This document shows positions 1 to 7,784 of a stretch of DNA of 34,044 bases, in pieces. Below the pieces are notes generated by a model. It did no database searches, had not been told where the DNA came from, and worked only from the letters and a program-made list of their open reading frames with translations. This DNA comes from an aff. Roholtiella sp. LEGE 12411. GTDB taxonomy: Bacteria; Cyanobacteriota; Cyanobacteriia; Cyanobacteriales; Nostocaceae. How positions within the stretch are numbered: the first letter of the stretch is position 1; each line of letters begins with the position of its first letter. The stretch covers positions 1 through 34,044 of the forward strand of contig NZ_JADEXR010000053.1 in the NCBI RefSeq assembly GCF_015206995.1, given 5' to 3'. Position numbers and translations under genes: made by a program.

Positions 1-19
1 CCCATGCCCCATCCCCATT

Positions 20-1249
20 TTAATTTGTTTGGTTATTAATTTTTGGGAACAGCTCATCAACTTGCTCAACCATATTTTTGTTCCCCTGGGCTTGGAATAA
101 CTCTCTAGCTTTTTTGAGATTGACGATCGCTTCATCTACCTGTTTTTCTCTACCTAGAGTGATGCCCAAGTTATAGTAAGCGAGTGCAAAGTTAGGTGCA
201 AGGCTAATGGCTTTTTTGTAATGTGCGATCGCTTCTTGTGGTTTACCTTGATCGTCGATGGCATTTCCCAAACCTGTATAAGCTTCTGCATATTTTGGCT
301 GGAGGCGAATCACTTCTGTATACTCGGCGATTGTCTCTGTCAGTTTGCCTTGCGCGTAGAAAACGCTTGCTAAATTATAGTGAGCGTCTACATTGTTTGG
401 ATCGAGGCTAATGGCTTTTTGATACTGGGCGATCGCTTCTTGTAGCTTACCTTGAGCGTAAAAAGCATTTCCCAAGGCGTTATAACCTATTGGATTTTTC
501 GGCTCAAGGCGAATGGCTTCTGTATATTCGGCGATTGCTTCTGCTTGTTTTCCTTGCGCGTATAAAGCGTTTCCTAAGTTATAGTGAGCGCGGGCATAAT
601 TGGGATCGAGGCTAATGGATTTTTTGTAAATCGCGATCGCTTCTGCTAGTTTGCCTTGCGCGTATAAAGCGTTTCCTAAACGTGTATAAGTTGGTATGTA
701 ACTGGGTTCGAGACGTAAGACTTCTGTATATTCGACAATTGCTTCTGTTAGCTTACCTTGATCGGAGAAAGCGTTACCTAAGTTGTAGTGAGCTTTTGCA
801 TAGTTGGGATCAAGGCTCAGGGTTTTTTTATATGCTGCGATTGCTGGTTCTAATTGCTCAAGCCTTGCCAAAGTCAAACCTAAATTAAAGTACGCTCCTG
901 GAGCTTTTGGATCAAGACTAATGGCTTTTTTGTAAATGGCGATCGCTTCTTGTGGTTTGCCTTGATCATCGAGAGTATTTCCCAAAGCAACATAGGCTTG
1001 TAAAAAGTTTGGTTCTAATTCAACTGCTTTACGAAAAGCAACTTCTGCACCTTTTAAATCTCCTTGTTTGTACAGATTGATTCCTTGCTCAAAGTTAGCA
1101 ACTGCGTTTTTATTATCCGAGACTGCCATCTGAGAAAAGTCTTGAACTTTTAATAAACCAGCGCTACCATCTATACCAAAGGCAGTATCAGCCTTTATTA
1201 AACATGAGCTGATAATAGCCGCAGCCAGCAGACTTTTTGTTTTTAGCAT
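20..1249 (-). CDS. TPR-repeat protein with N-terminal signal sequence
   Basis: A 409-residue protein made almost entirely of about ten 34-residue tetratricopeptide repeats (roughly residues 47-390), each with the usual G-x-x-x-x-x-x-G/A-x-x-x-x-A and terminal L-x-P signature. The first 25 or so residues (Lys-rich start, then LLAAAIISSCLI) look like a Sec signal or anchor, so the repeats probably lie in the periplasm or are membrane-tethered. TPR solenoids are protein-protein adaptors; no catalytic domain is present, so the specific role is unknown. Adjacent repeats alternate between two types, one ending IYKKAISLDPN and one ending EYTEVIRLEPK, which suggests growth by duplication of a two-repeat (about 204 bp) unit. 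It lies 95 nt downstream of a second, smaller TPR gene on the same strand and may be co-transcribed with it. The ATG start gives a good signal sequence but has only a weak ribosome site. Confidence 0.85.
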   Translation of the reverse strand: MLKTKSLLAAAIISSCLIKADTAFGIDGSAGLLKVQDFSQMAVSDNKNAVANFEQGINLYKQGDLKGAEVAFRKAVELEPNFLQAYVALGNTLDDQGKPQEAIAIYKKAISLDPKAPGAYFNLGLTLARLEQLEPAIAAYKKTLSLDPNYAKAHYNLGNAFSDQGKLTEAIVEYTEVLRLEPSYIPTYTRLGNALYAQGKLAEAIAIYKKSISLDPNYARAHYNLGNALYAQGKQAEAIAEYTEAIRLEPKNPIGYNALGNAFYAQGKLQEAIAQYQKAISLDPNNVDAHYNLASVFYAQGKLTETIAEYTEVIRLQPKYAEAYTGLGNAIDDQGKPQEAIAHYKKAISLAPNFALAYYNLGITLGREKQVDEAIVNLKKARELFQAQGNKNMVEQVDELFPKINNQTN

Positions 1250-1344
1250 TTTTACTAATCTCTTTATAAGTCTGGTTACTTCAATAAACCCGATTTCCGA
1301 TCAACCAATAATATTAATCGGTGACGGAATTGGCGAGGCACACT

Positions 1345-1815
1345 CTACAATTCACTTGACTTAGAATTTATTCTATCTAACAGATTACTAATCTTCTTAG
1401 CTTTTTCTAATTGGCGCTGTTTTTGGAATAAATCTTTAGCTTGTTGGAGATTAGTTTGGGCTTCTTCTGTTTGTTCTTGCTGGATTAGAACATTCGCTAG
1501 ACGCAAATAAGCATCAGCATTTTTAGGACTGCGGTGAATCACTTCCCGAAATAATTCCGTTGCTTCCTCTATTTGACCTTGCTGATTTAAAACATCTCCC
1601 AAGAACAAGCGAACTACATCATTACTAGAGTTGAGCGAAATAACTTTGCGAAAAGCTGCTTCTGCACCTTTGTAATCTTTTGCTTGATAGAGATTAATTC
1701 CTTTTTCAAAAAAGTCGGAGATGATTAAGGTTTTCCAAGCGAAATATCCAAGGATTGCCAGACTCAAAACAACCACGATCGCAGCAATAATCGAACTGAT
1801 TGGATTTTCTAGCAT
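1345..1815 (-). CDS. Membrane-anchored small TPR protein
   Basis: A protein of 156 residues from the ATG at 1815, or 161 if a TTG at 1830 is used. Near the N-terminus is one hydrophobic helix (SSIIAAIVVVLSLAILGYFAW), followed by two to three TPR units (F-E-K-G-I-N-L-Y-Q-A-K-D-Y-K-G-A-E pattern and onward) and a charged, probably helical C-terminus. It is likely a bitopic membrane protein that presents TPRs to partner proteins. The ATG at 1815 lies 4 nt after the stop codon of hpt, so translation may be coupled. The TTG start would overlap hpt by 11 nt and has no better ribosome site, so the ATG is preferred. Partner and function are unknown; the GINLYQAKDYKGAEAAFRK stretch closely resembles the first TPR of the downstream protein, so the two genes may be related by duplication. 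Confidence 0.8.
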   Translation of the reverse strand: MLENPISSIIAAIVVVLSLAILGYFAWKTLIISDFFEKGINLYQAKDYKGAEAAFRKVISLNSSNDVVRLFLGDVLNQQGQIEEATELFREVIHRSPKNADAYLRLANVLIQQEQTEEAQTNLQQAKDLFQKQRQLEKAKKISNLLDRINSKSSEL

Positions 1816-1819
1816 TGTC

Positions 1820-2776
1820 TTAAGCCACAAGGCAGGCGATAGGAAAAATCAGATATTCGATAAAAAAGAGTTTCCAAATGAATTGATAAAATTGAGCGAT
1901 CGCACTTTTATCTTGCAAGTCTACACCCAAACTCCGCAACCACATCCAAACTAACAGTACTAGATGAGTAATCACCAGAAAGATTGGGTTAACTGAGGGA
2001 ACACGGAGCACACCAGCCAGAAACATTCCCACATAACAAACAGTTATCACCCAAAGAGCGAGATTAAACACAGTTTGAGAACCGAGTTTGATGGTAAAAG
2101 TAGAGATATTATAGAGGCGATCGCCTTCCATATCTGGGATATCTTTAAAGATAGCGATCGCAAACGTAAATACCAAAATAAAAATTGTTAGCACCCACAC
2201 CACAGGCGGAATTGATTGCCCTTGTTTCAGTACCCAACTATAGTGCAAATACAACCCTAAATTGACAATCGTTCCGCGCACAGAAAAAATACATAATGCT
2301 GCCCAAAAAGGAAACTGTTTTAAGCGAATTGGCGGTAAAGAATAAGCTGTACCAATTGCCAAACTAATAGCCACCATCCCAAATAAAAATGGCCCAGTTA
2401 GCCATGCCACAACTAGTGCCAAAATACCAGTAAAAGTGACAATCAATTGCCCAGTATTTCGAGAAAATTCCCCTGATGCTAGCGGTAAATGAGGCTTATT
2501 AATCTTGTCAATTTCAACATCTTCTAATTGATTTAGCCCCACAATGTAGACATTGCCACACAAACAAGCAATCCACGCACCCAAAACCCGACTCAATGGA
2601 ATACCAGAGAACCCAGTGGAGGATACAGCAATGGCAATTAAATATAAACCCCAGACACTCAGACTGGTACCAATGATTGTGTGCGGGCGGGAAAACTTCC
2701 AAAAGGCGTAAAGCCAATGGAAATATGATTGAACGGGTTTAGTTGAGAGAGGGCTGTTTTGAGAACTCTGACTCAT
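1820..2776 (-). CDS. hpt: Homogentisate phytyltransferase (UbiA family, tocopherol synthesis)
   Basis: A 318-residue polytopic membrane prenyltransferase of the UbiA superfamily. It carries the two aspartate-rich, Mg-diphosphate-binding motifs of the family: N82-x3-D86-x3-D90 in the first cytosolic loop and D212-x2-D215-x3-D219 in the second. About eight to nine hydrophobic helices surround them. In cyanobacteria the homologue (Synechocystis slr1736 type) joins homogentisate to phytyl diphosphate, the committed step toward alpha-tocopherol, a membrane antioxidant. The HPT assignment over chlorophyll synthase ChlG or MenA rests on the overall sequence (IIGTSLSVWGLY, NQLEDVEIDKINKPHLPLASGE) and the length. 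The ATG start sits inside the palindrome ACTCATGAGT. A small TPR gene follows immediately. Confidence in UbiA family membership is very high, and high for HPT. Confidence 0.9.
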   Translation of the reverse strand: MSQSSQNSPLSTKPVQSYFHWLYAFWKFSRPHTIIGTSLSVWGLYLIAIAVSSTGFSGIPLSRVLGAWIACLCGNVYIVGLNQLEDVEIDKINKPHLPLASGEFSRNTGQLIVTFTGILALVVAWLTGPFLFGMVAISLAIGTAYSLPPIRLKQFPFWAALCIFSVRGTIVNLGLYLHYSWVLKQGQSIPPVVWVLTIFILVFTFAIAIFKDIPDMEGDRLYNISTFTIKLGSQTVFNLALWVITVCYVGMFLAGVLRVPSVNPIFLVITHLVLLVWMWLRSLGVDLQDKSAIAQFYQFIWKLFFIEYLIFPIACLVA

Positions 2777-3011
2777 GAGTAGCTTGGATTCAGTATTCCG
2801 GCTTAGTCTTAACCATTGTCACAGAATTTTGTCATTAATCAGAGCCAAAGTCTATGCAATTTAGCGAATTAGGCAAGCAAGGTAGAATACCCATGCCATA
2901 AACTACTTAGTAATACTTAACATTTTTTTGTATATGAAATTAGTACACGAGGGCGCTCCTATCATCTAAGGACGCAAGTATATCTTGCGATCGCATATCA
3001 CGTACGATTGA

Positions 3012-3569
3012 CTAATCTAACTCCCGTCGTCCTTCTAAAGCTCTTGCTAATGTCAGCTCGTCGGCGTACTCCAAATCTCCACCTACAGGTAAACCAAAGG
3101 CAATCCGCGTTACCTTGGTAAATGGTTTGAGTAGTTGACCAAGATACAGTGTCGTTGTCTCACCTTCCACACTCGGACTAATTGCCATAATAACTTCTTG
3201 AGGTTTTTGCTGACTAACCCGCCGCACTAAAGCTTGGATAGTCAATTGTTCTGGCCCAATACCATCTATGGGAGAAATGACTCCACCCAAAACGTGATAT
3301 TTACCTTTGTACTCGCGGGTTTTTTCTAACGCAATTACATCGCGAGGATCTGCTACGACGCAGATAGTACTATTGTCGCGGTTGGCATTGCGGCAGATTT
3401 CACATACAGGTTCAGCAGATAAGTGAAAGCAGACAGAACACAAGCCTATCTGTTTTTTTGCCTCAATCAGGGCTTGCGCCAAAGCCTCTATTTCCGCTTC
3501 TGGGCGCTTCAAAATGTGCAAAGCCAATCGCTGAGCGGTTTTGGGCCCAACTCCAGGTAGACGTTGCAA
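3012..3569 (-). CDS. recR: Recombination mediator RecR (start uncertain)
   Basis: RecR helps RecO load RecA at single-stranded gaps during recombinational repair. From the TTG at 3569 the product is 185 residues: a helix-hairpin-helix ([13 protein letters not shown]), a C4 zinc finger (C44-x2-C47 ... C56-x2-C59) and a Toprim domain ([16 protein letters not shown]), ending in GRRELD as other cyanobacterial RecR proteins do. The family usually runs close to 200 residues. In-frame codons upstream of 3569 read [14 protein letters not shown], which matches the expected RecR N-terminus, but no ATG, GTG or TTG lies between the upstream stop (about 3636) and 3569. Either the TTG gives a slightly shortened protein or translation starts at a non-standard codon such as the ATT at about 3578 or the ACG near 3611. 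Identity is secure; the start is not. Confidence 0.9.
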   Translation of the reverse strand: MQRLPGVGPKTAQRLALHILKRPEAEIEALAQALIEAKKQIGLCSVCFHLSAEPVCEICRNANRDNSTICVVADPRDVIALEKTREYKGKYHVLGGVISPIDGIGPEQLTIQALVRRVSQQKPQEVIMAISPSVEGETTTLYLGQLLKPFTKVTRIAFGLPVGGDLEYADELTLARALEGRRELD

Positions 3570-3723
3570 TTGCTCAATTAACCTTGCTAAAGGACGTGCG
3601 TAAACCGTTGTCTTGTCTCCAGAATGTTTTTACCTTAACTATGATGACATTCTTCCAAGATTTTGGGATTGTTAACTAAGCGAAGCTATGGGATTCCTAT
3701 TTGATTTTTGAAAGACTATCATT

Positions 3724-4593
3724 ATGAGTCAAGATACCAGAAAAAATATTATATTAAATGTGCCGCGATCGCCAATTTTGTGGAGTCATGGTATTGCTTC
3801 TGACATTCTGCGAGTGGAACAACATAATCAGCCTGCGAATAATTCGTCTGAGTGTTGTCTGCCTAACTATCTACTAAGCATTCATCTGGGGCAACCTATT
3901 TTACTAGAACGGACTGTAGACGGGCAACGTAGCAACGATTATCTTATTGAAGGTGACATTATGATTTCGCCTCCTTATCTCCATCGCCAATTATCTTGGG
4001 ATACTGATGCGAAATTCTTGCTACTTCGCCTGGAACCGAAATTATTTACCTTTAATGTGGATGAATCTGTTGATGCAGATCATGTGCAAATTGTGCCTCA
4101 GTTGAAAATTCGTGACCCTTTAATTCAACAAATTGGCTTGATACTCAAAACGGAATTAGAAACAGATGGATTGAGCGATCGCCTTTATGCTGAGTCAATG
4201 GTGAATGCCTTGGCAGTTCATCTATTGCGGCGCTACTCGACACAAAAACAAAAAATTCCAGCTTACTCTGGTGGGTTGCCTAAATATAAACTACAACAGG
4301 CAATTGAATATATCCAATCTCATTTATTAGAAGATGTATCGTTAGTAGCGATCGCCACAGAAATTGGCATGAGTCAGTATTACTTTGCTCGAATGTTTAA
4401 ACAATCGACTGGCTACTCTCCTTACCAATACCTAATTAAATGCCGCATTGAACGCGCTCAAGAATTATTGATGCAAGGTAAGCAGAATATTGCAAGTGTA
4501 GCTATGCAAGTTGGGTTTGCTAGCCAAAGTCAATTTGGTAGACATTTCAAACGCATTACTGGAGTGACACCAAAACAATTTAGCAGAAACTAG
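3724..4593 (+). CDS. AraC/XylS-family transcriptional regulator
   Basis: A 289-residue activator-type regulator. The C-terminal hundred residues form the double helix-turn-helix of the AraC family: LLEDVSLVAIATEIGMSQYYFARMFK, then IASVAMQVGFASQSQFGRHFKRITGVTPKQF, matching the family signature. The N-terminal 170 residues look like a cupin-like ligand or dimerisation domain (SPPYLHRQLSW region), but the effector cannot be told from sequence. The regulator stands 104 nt upstream of two same-strand ABM-domain genes and may control them; a promoter-like sequence sits in that gap. The start is the first ATG of the open frame. Family confidence is high; target and ligand are inference. Confidence 0.9.
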   Translation: MSQDTRKNIILNVPRSPILWSHGIASDILRVEQHNQPANNSSECCLPNYLLSIHLGQPILLERTVDGQRSNDYLIEGDIMISPPYLHRQLSWDTDAKFLLLRLEPKLFTFNVDESVDADHVQIVPQLKIRDPLIQQIGLILKTELETDGLSDRLYAESMVNALAVHLLRRYSTQKQKIPAYSGGLPKYKLQQAIEYIQSHLLEDVSLVAIATEIGMSQYYFARMFKQSTGYSPYQYLIKCRIERAQELLMQGKQNIASVAMQVGFASQSQFGRHFKRITGVTPKQFSRN

Positions 4594-4642
4594 CAAGAAT
4601 CTACTAAAATCGCAAAAAATAGATATACCGCAGTTACCAAAA

Positions 4643-4670
4643 TTTCATATTTTTAGTTGATCTGTATAAA
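4643..4670 (+). promoter_or_regulatory. Candidate sigma-70 type promoter for the ABM gene pair
   Basis: TTTCAT (4643-4648) and TATAAA (4665-4670) are separated by 16 bp, about 28 nt upstream of the ATG at 4698. The spacing and the -10 hexamer are reasonable, while the -35 match is poor. If real, it would let the ABM genes be transcribed independently of the AraC gene and leave room for the regulator to bind upstream. Confidence 0.35.
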
Positions 4671-4697
4671 TTATGTCTAGGGACAATCAGAATTCTT

Positions 4698-5357
4698 ATG
4701 CCTGCAATCTCTATCAACAACGATGTTGCTACGGCGATCGCGCTTTATTTTTCCACATCTAAAAATCAACAAGAAATCATTGATATCTTGACAGCCTCGG
4801 TTGAAACCTTAAAACAACAATCAGGTTTCATCTCCTTTAGTATTCACAAAAGTCAAGATGGGCTACGCGTTGCTACTTATGAGCAATGGCATAACCAAGC
4901 TGATTATGAGGCATTTTTAAATAGTGCTACTGGTAAAGCATTGAGTGCTCAAATATCAGCTTTTCCAGCCGAATCCCATTTATTTGAGATTGTGACTTCT
5001 CAATCAATCTCAGCTAATCATGTCCCTCCTAAAATCATTACAGGTGGCTTCATAACTCACTTTGCTGAATTCCGAACAACGCCAGAAAATCAGCCTCGTT
5101 TAGTGGAATTAGAGAAAGAATATATTGTAAAAGCGTTTGAAAATAATACAGGGCTAGTTTCTGCTAATTTTCATCGCTCTTTAGATGGCTTAATGACCAT
5201 TAATTACGGGCAATGGATTAGTCAAGAAGCATTCAATGATATTTTTCGATCGCCTGGGTTTGAGTCAACTGGATCTGGTTACTGGGTAGGTTTAGCCGAA
5301 AACGAATTTCATTTATATGATGTTGTCTTTACCGAGCCTGCTGAGGAGAATAATTAA
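4698..5357 (+). CDS. Tandem ABM (antibiotic biosynthesis monooxygenase)-like protein 1
   Basis: A 219-residue soluble protein built of two dimeric alpha/beta-barrel (ABM/DUF-type) domains, about residues 5-105 and 110-215. Each carries the repeated pattern Q-x-G-F/L-x-S-x-x-x-H-x-S-x-D-G-L-x-x-x-x-Y-x-Q-W (IHKSQDGLRVATYEQW; FHRSLDGLMTINYGQW). ABM folds include cofactor-free quinol monooxygenases and haem-degrading enzymes, but many members have unknown substrates. No haem-ligand residue can be assigned here. The stop codon directly abuts the ATG of a homologous gene, so the two are almost certainly one transcript. The upstream AraC gene is the likely regulator. Enzyme activity is not proven. 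Confidence 0.8.
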   Translation: MPAISINNDVATAIALYFSTSKNQQEIIDILTASVETLKQQSGFISFSIHKSQDGLRVATYEQWHNQADYEAFLNSATGKALSAQISAFPAESHLFEIVTSQSISANHVPPKIITGGFITHFAEFRTTPENQPRLVELEKEYIVKAFENNTGLVSANFHRSLDGLMTINYGQWISQEAFNDIFRSPGFESTGSGYWVGLAENEFHLYDVVFTEPAEENN

Positions 5358-6014
5358 ATGGTTACTATTTTTAAAGACAATCCAGTTTTAACAGAGTTGG
5401 ATATTTTTGTTACCCAACCTGATCAGCAGTGGTTACTAGTTGATAGTTTAGTAGCCTATACCCAAAATATTCTTAAACAACAGCCTGGATATATTGCTAG
5501 CGCCATTCATCGTAGTTTTGATGGGTTGCGTGTCATTAATTATGTGCAGTGGCAACGCCAAGAGGATTATGAGGCTTATATCAGTAACACAGATGTTTCC
5601 CTAGCTACTCAAATCACAGGCTTCTTTGCTCCAGATTCTCATCTCTACGAGATTTTTATTAGCGAACCAGCTAACAGTCAATTGCAAATTATAGCGGGCC
5701 AAGGTCAGTTAATTAATTTCGGTATCTTTAAATTGAAAGATCCGGCTTATCAATCTCGTTTTCTGGAATTCACCGCAGAAGCGATACGGCAAATTTCCGG
5801 ACAATCAGGATTAGTTACCACTCATTTTCATCGCTCGCTTGATGGTGCTCGTGCTGTCAATTATGGGTTGTGGAGTTCTCAAGAAGAATATGCCAAAATG
5901 AACGCTAATCCTCCGATGGCTGAACCACTAGTGCAGATGAAATCGCTTGCTAATAATGAATTTCAAATGTCGCTATACGAGGTAGTGTTTACTGAAGTGT
6001 CTAAATCAAGATAA
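5358..6014 (+). CDS. Tandem ABM-like protein 2
   Basis: A 218-residue paralogue of the preceding gene with zero intergenic bases (TAA then ATG). Two ABM-like domains are visible: one with IHRSFDGLRVINYVQW, the second with FHRSLDGARAVNYGLW. The pair of genes thus supplies four such domains. Because ABM domains usually work as dimers, the two proteins may act as internal pseudo-dimers or form a heteromeric complex. Likely cytosolic: no signal peptide or membrane segment. It converges on psbA, and a strong hairpin lies between the two genes. Function beyond the fold is unknown. Confidence 0.8.
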   Translation: MVTIFKDNPVLTELDIFVTQPDQQWLLVDSLVAYTQNILKQQPGYIASAIHRSFDGLRVINYVQWQRQEDYEAYISNTDVSLATQITGFFAPDSHLYEIFISEPANSQLQIIAGQGQLINFGIFKLKDPAYQSRFLEFTAEAIRQISGQSGLVTTHFHRSLDGARAVNYGLWSSQEEYAKMNANPPMAEPLVQMKSLANNEFQMSLYEVVFTEVSKSR

Positions 6015-6065
6015 GCGTACCCTATTTAATCGGGCGATCGCTTGACCAATGCTGTTAAAAATACC

Positions 6066-6102
6066 AACAAAAAAGCGCCCTCCATTCCTGGAGAGCGCTT
6101 TC
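6066..6102 (-). terminator. Rho-independent terminator of psbA
   Basis: On the minus strand, 20 nt past the psbA stop, AAGCGCTCTCCA pairs with TGGAGGGCGCTT across a GGAA loop and runs into a T tract (TTTTTTGTTG). This is a textbook intrinsic terminator. On the plus strand the same hairpin has a weaker T run and may also end the ABM transcript. Confidence 0.85.
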
Positions 6103-6121
6103 TACTCAGTTAAATTCAGAA

Positions 6122-7204
6122 TTAACCGTTGATTGCAGGAGCACTGATAGCTACAGGAGCAGAATCAAGAGCAGCCAAATCTAGAGGGAAGTTGTGAGCA
6201 TTGCGCTCGTGCATTACTTCCATACCCAGGTTAGCCCGGTTGATTACATCTGCCCAAGTACCAATCACACGACCTTGAGAATCAATGATTGATTGGTTGA
6301 AGTTGAAACCGTTCAAGTTGAACGCCATTGTGCTTACACCCAAGGCGGTGAACCAAATCCCGATGACTGGCCATGCAGCCAAGAAGAAGTGTAGTGAACG
6401 GCTGTTGTTGAATGATGCGTATTGGAAGATTAACCGACCGAAGTAGCCGTGAGCCGCAACGATGTTGTAGGTTTCTTCTTCTTGACCGAATTTGTAACCG
6501 TAGTTAAGGGATTCGCTTTCGGTGGTTTCACGAACCAAGGAGGAGGTTACGAGTGAACCGTGCATTGCACTGAATAATGAACCACCGAATACACCTGCTA
6601 CACCTAGTTGGTGGAAGGGGTGCATTAAGATGTTGTGTTCTGCTTGGAACACGATCATGAAGTTGAAGGTTCCCGAAATACCCAAAGGCATACCATCAGA
6701 GAATGAACCTTGTCCAATTGGGTATACCAAGAAGACTGCGCTTGCTGCTGCAACCGGAGCTGAGTAGGCTATAGCAATCCAAGGACGCATTCCTAAGCGG
6801 TAAGATAGTTCCCACTCACGTCCCATGTAGCAGAATATGCCGATCAGGAAGTGGAATACTACTAACTGGTAGGGACCGCCGTTGTACAACCACTCGTCTA
6901 AGGAAGCTGCTTCCCAAATTGGGTAGAAGTGTAGACCGATGGCGTTGGAGGATGGTACTACTGCGCCGGAGATGATGTTGTTTCCGTAGATTAATGAACC
7001 TGCTACTGGTTCCCGGATGCCGTCGATGTCTACGGGGGGGGCAGCGATGAAGGCGATGATGAAGCAGGTGGTGGCTGCTAGTAGGGTGGGGATCATCAAC
7101 ACGCCGAACCAACCAATGTATAGGCGGTTGTTGGTGCTGGTTATCCACTCACAGAATTTATCCCATACGTTGGCGCTGCTGCGCTGTTGTAAGGTTGCTG
7201 TCAT
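6122..7204 (-). CDS. psbA: Photosystem II reaction centre protein D1
   Basis: A 360-residue thylakoid membrane protein with five transmembrane helices. It carries the redox and metal cofactors of photosystem II together with D2. Seen here: TyrZ at Y161, the manganese ligand D170, and the C-terminal processing site after A344, leaving a 16-residue extension. Residue 130 is Glu (GREWEL), the variant associated in cyanobacteria with the high-light D1 form rather than the Gln130 form. The first residues (MTATLQQR) and full length match Nostocales D1 proteins. Cyanobacteria usually carry several psbA copies; only one is in this window. Transcription starts from a clear promoter upstream and ends at a strong terminator. 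The FtsH encoded at 29.8-31.7 kb belongs to the protease family that removes damaged D1. Confidence 0.98.
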   Translation of the reverse strand: MTATLQQRSSANVWDKFCEWITSTNNRLYIGWFGVLMIPTLLAATTCFIIAFIAAPPVDIDGIREPVAGSLIYGNNIISGAVVPSSNAIGLHFYPIWEAASLDEWLYNGGPYQLVVFHFLIGIFCYMGREWELSYRLGMRPWIAIAYSAPVAAASAVFLVYPIGQGSFSDGMPLGISGTFNFMIVFQAEHNILMHPFHQLGVAGVFGGSLFSAMHGSLVTSSLVRETTESESLNYGYKFGQEEETYNIVAAHGYFGRLIFQYASFNNSRSLHFFLAAWPVIGIWFTALGVSTMAFNLNGFNFNQSIIDSQGRVIGTWADVINRANLGMEVMHERNAHNFPLDLAALDSAPVAISAPAING

Positions 7205-7236
7205 GGTTTTATAAGTGCTTTGTTTTTATGATGTTT

Positions 7237-7258
7237 AGGTAGGCAAATTTGCTTACCT
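7237..7258 (-). promoter_or_regulatory. Palindrome in the psbA leader
   Basis: An 11+11 bp near-perfect inverted repeat (AGGTAGGCAAA / TTTGCTTACCT on the plus strand, one mismatched pair) lies between the promoter and the psbA start. It falls in the predicted 5' untranslated region and could act as an mRNA stability hairpin or a protein binding site; which is not evident. Confidence 0.5.
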
Positions 7259-7267
7259 ATGTTTATT

Positions 7268-7296
7268 ACATTAGAAGCAAAATTGAGATTTGTAAA
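7268..7296 (-). promoter_or_regulatory. psbA promoter
   Basis: On the minus strand, TTTACA (7296-7291) and TAATGT (7273-7268) are separated by exactly 17 bp. This is a near-consensus sigma-70 type promoter about 65 nt from the psbA ATG, consistent with the strong promoters known for psbA genes. Confidence 0.75.
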
Positions 7297-7338
7297 GAAG
7301 TATTACATAGGTATTGATTATGAGAGTAATTTGTTTTA

Positions 7339-7372
7339 CTGATGAATCGCGTCTCTAAACGCGATTCATCAG
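7339..7372. terminator. Perfect 14-bp hairpin between HIT gene and psbA
   Basis: CTGATGAATCGCGT and ACGCGATTCATCAG are perfect reverse complements around a 6-nt loop (CTCTAA). It begins 7 nt past the end of the HIT gene, so it probably ends that transcript, though the T tract is poor on the minus strand. Its core resembles the GAGACG palindromes at 10.5 and 23.5 kb. Confidence 0.5.
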
Positions 7373-7378
7373 GTTTTA

Positions 7379-7735
<357 letters not shown>

Positions 7736-7784
7736 TTACCAATTCATCTGCTAGAGATTCTAAAGGTTTAGAGCTGTAGAAGAA

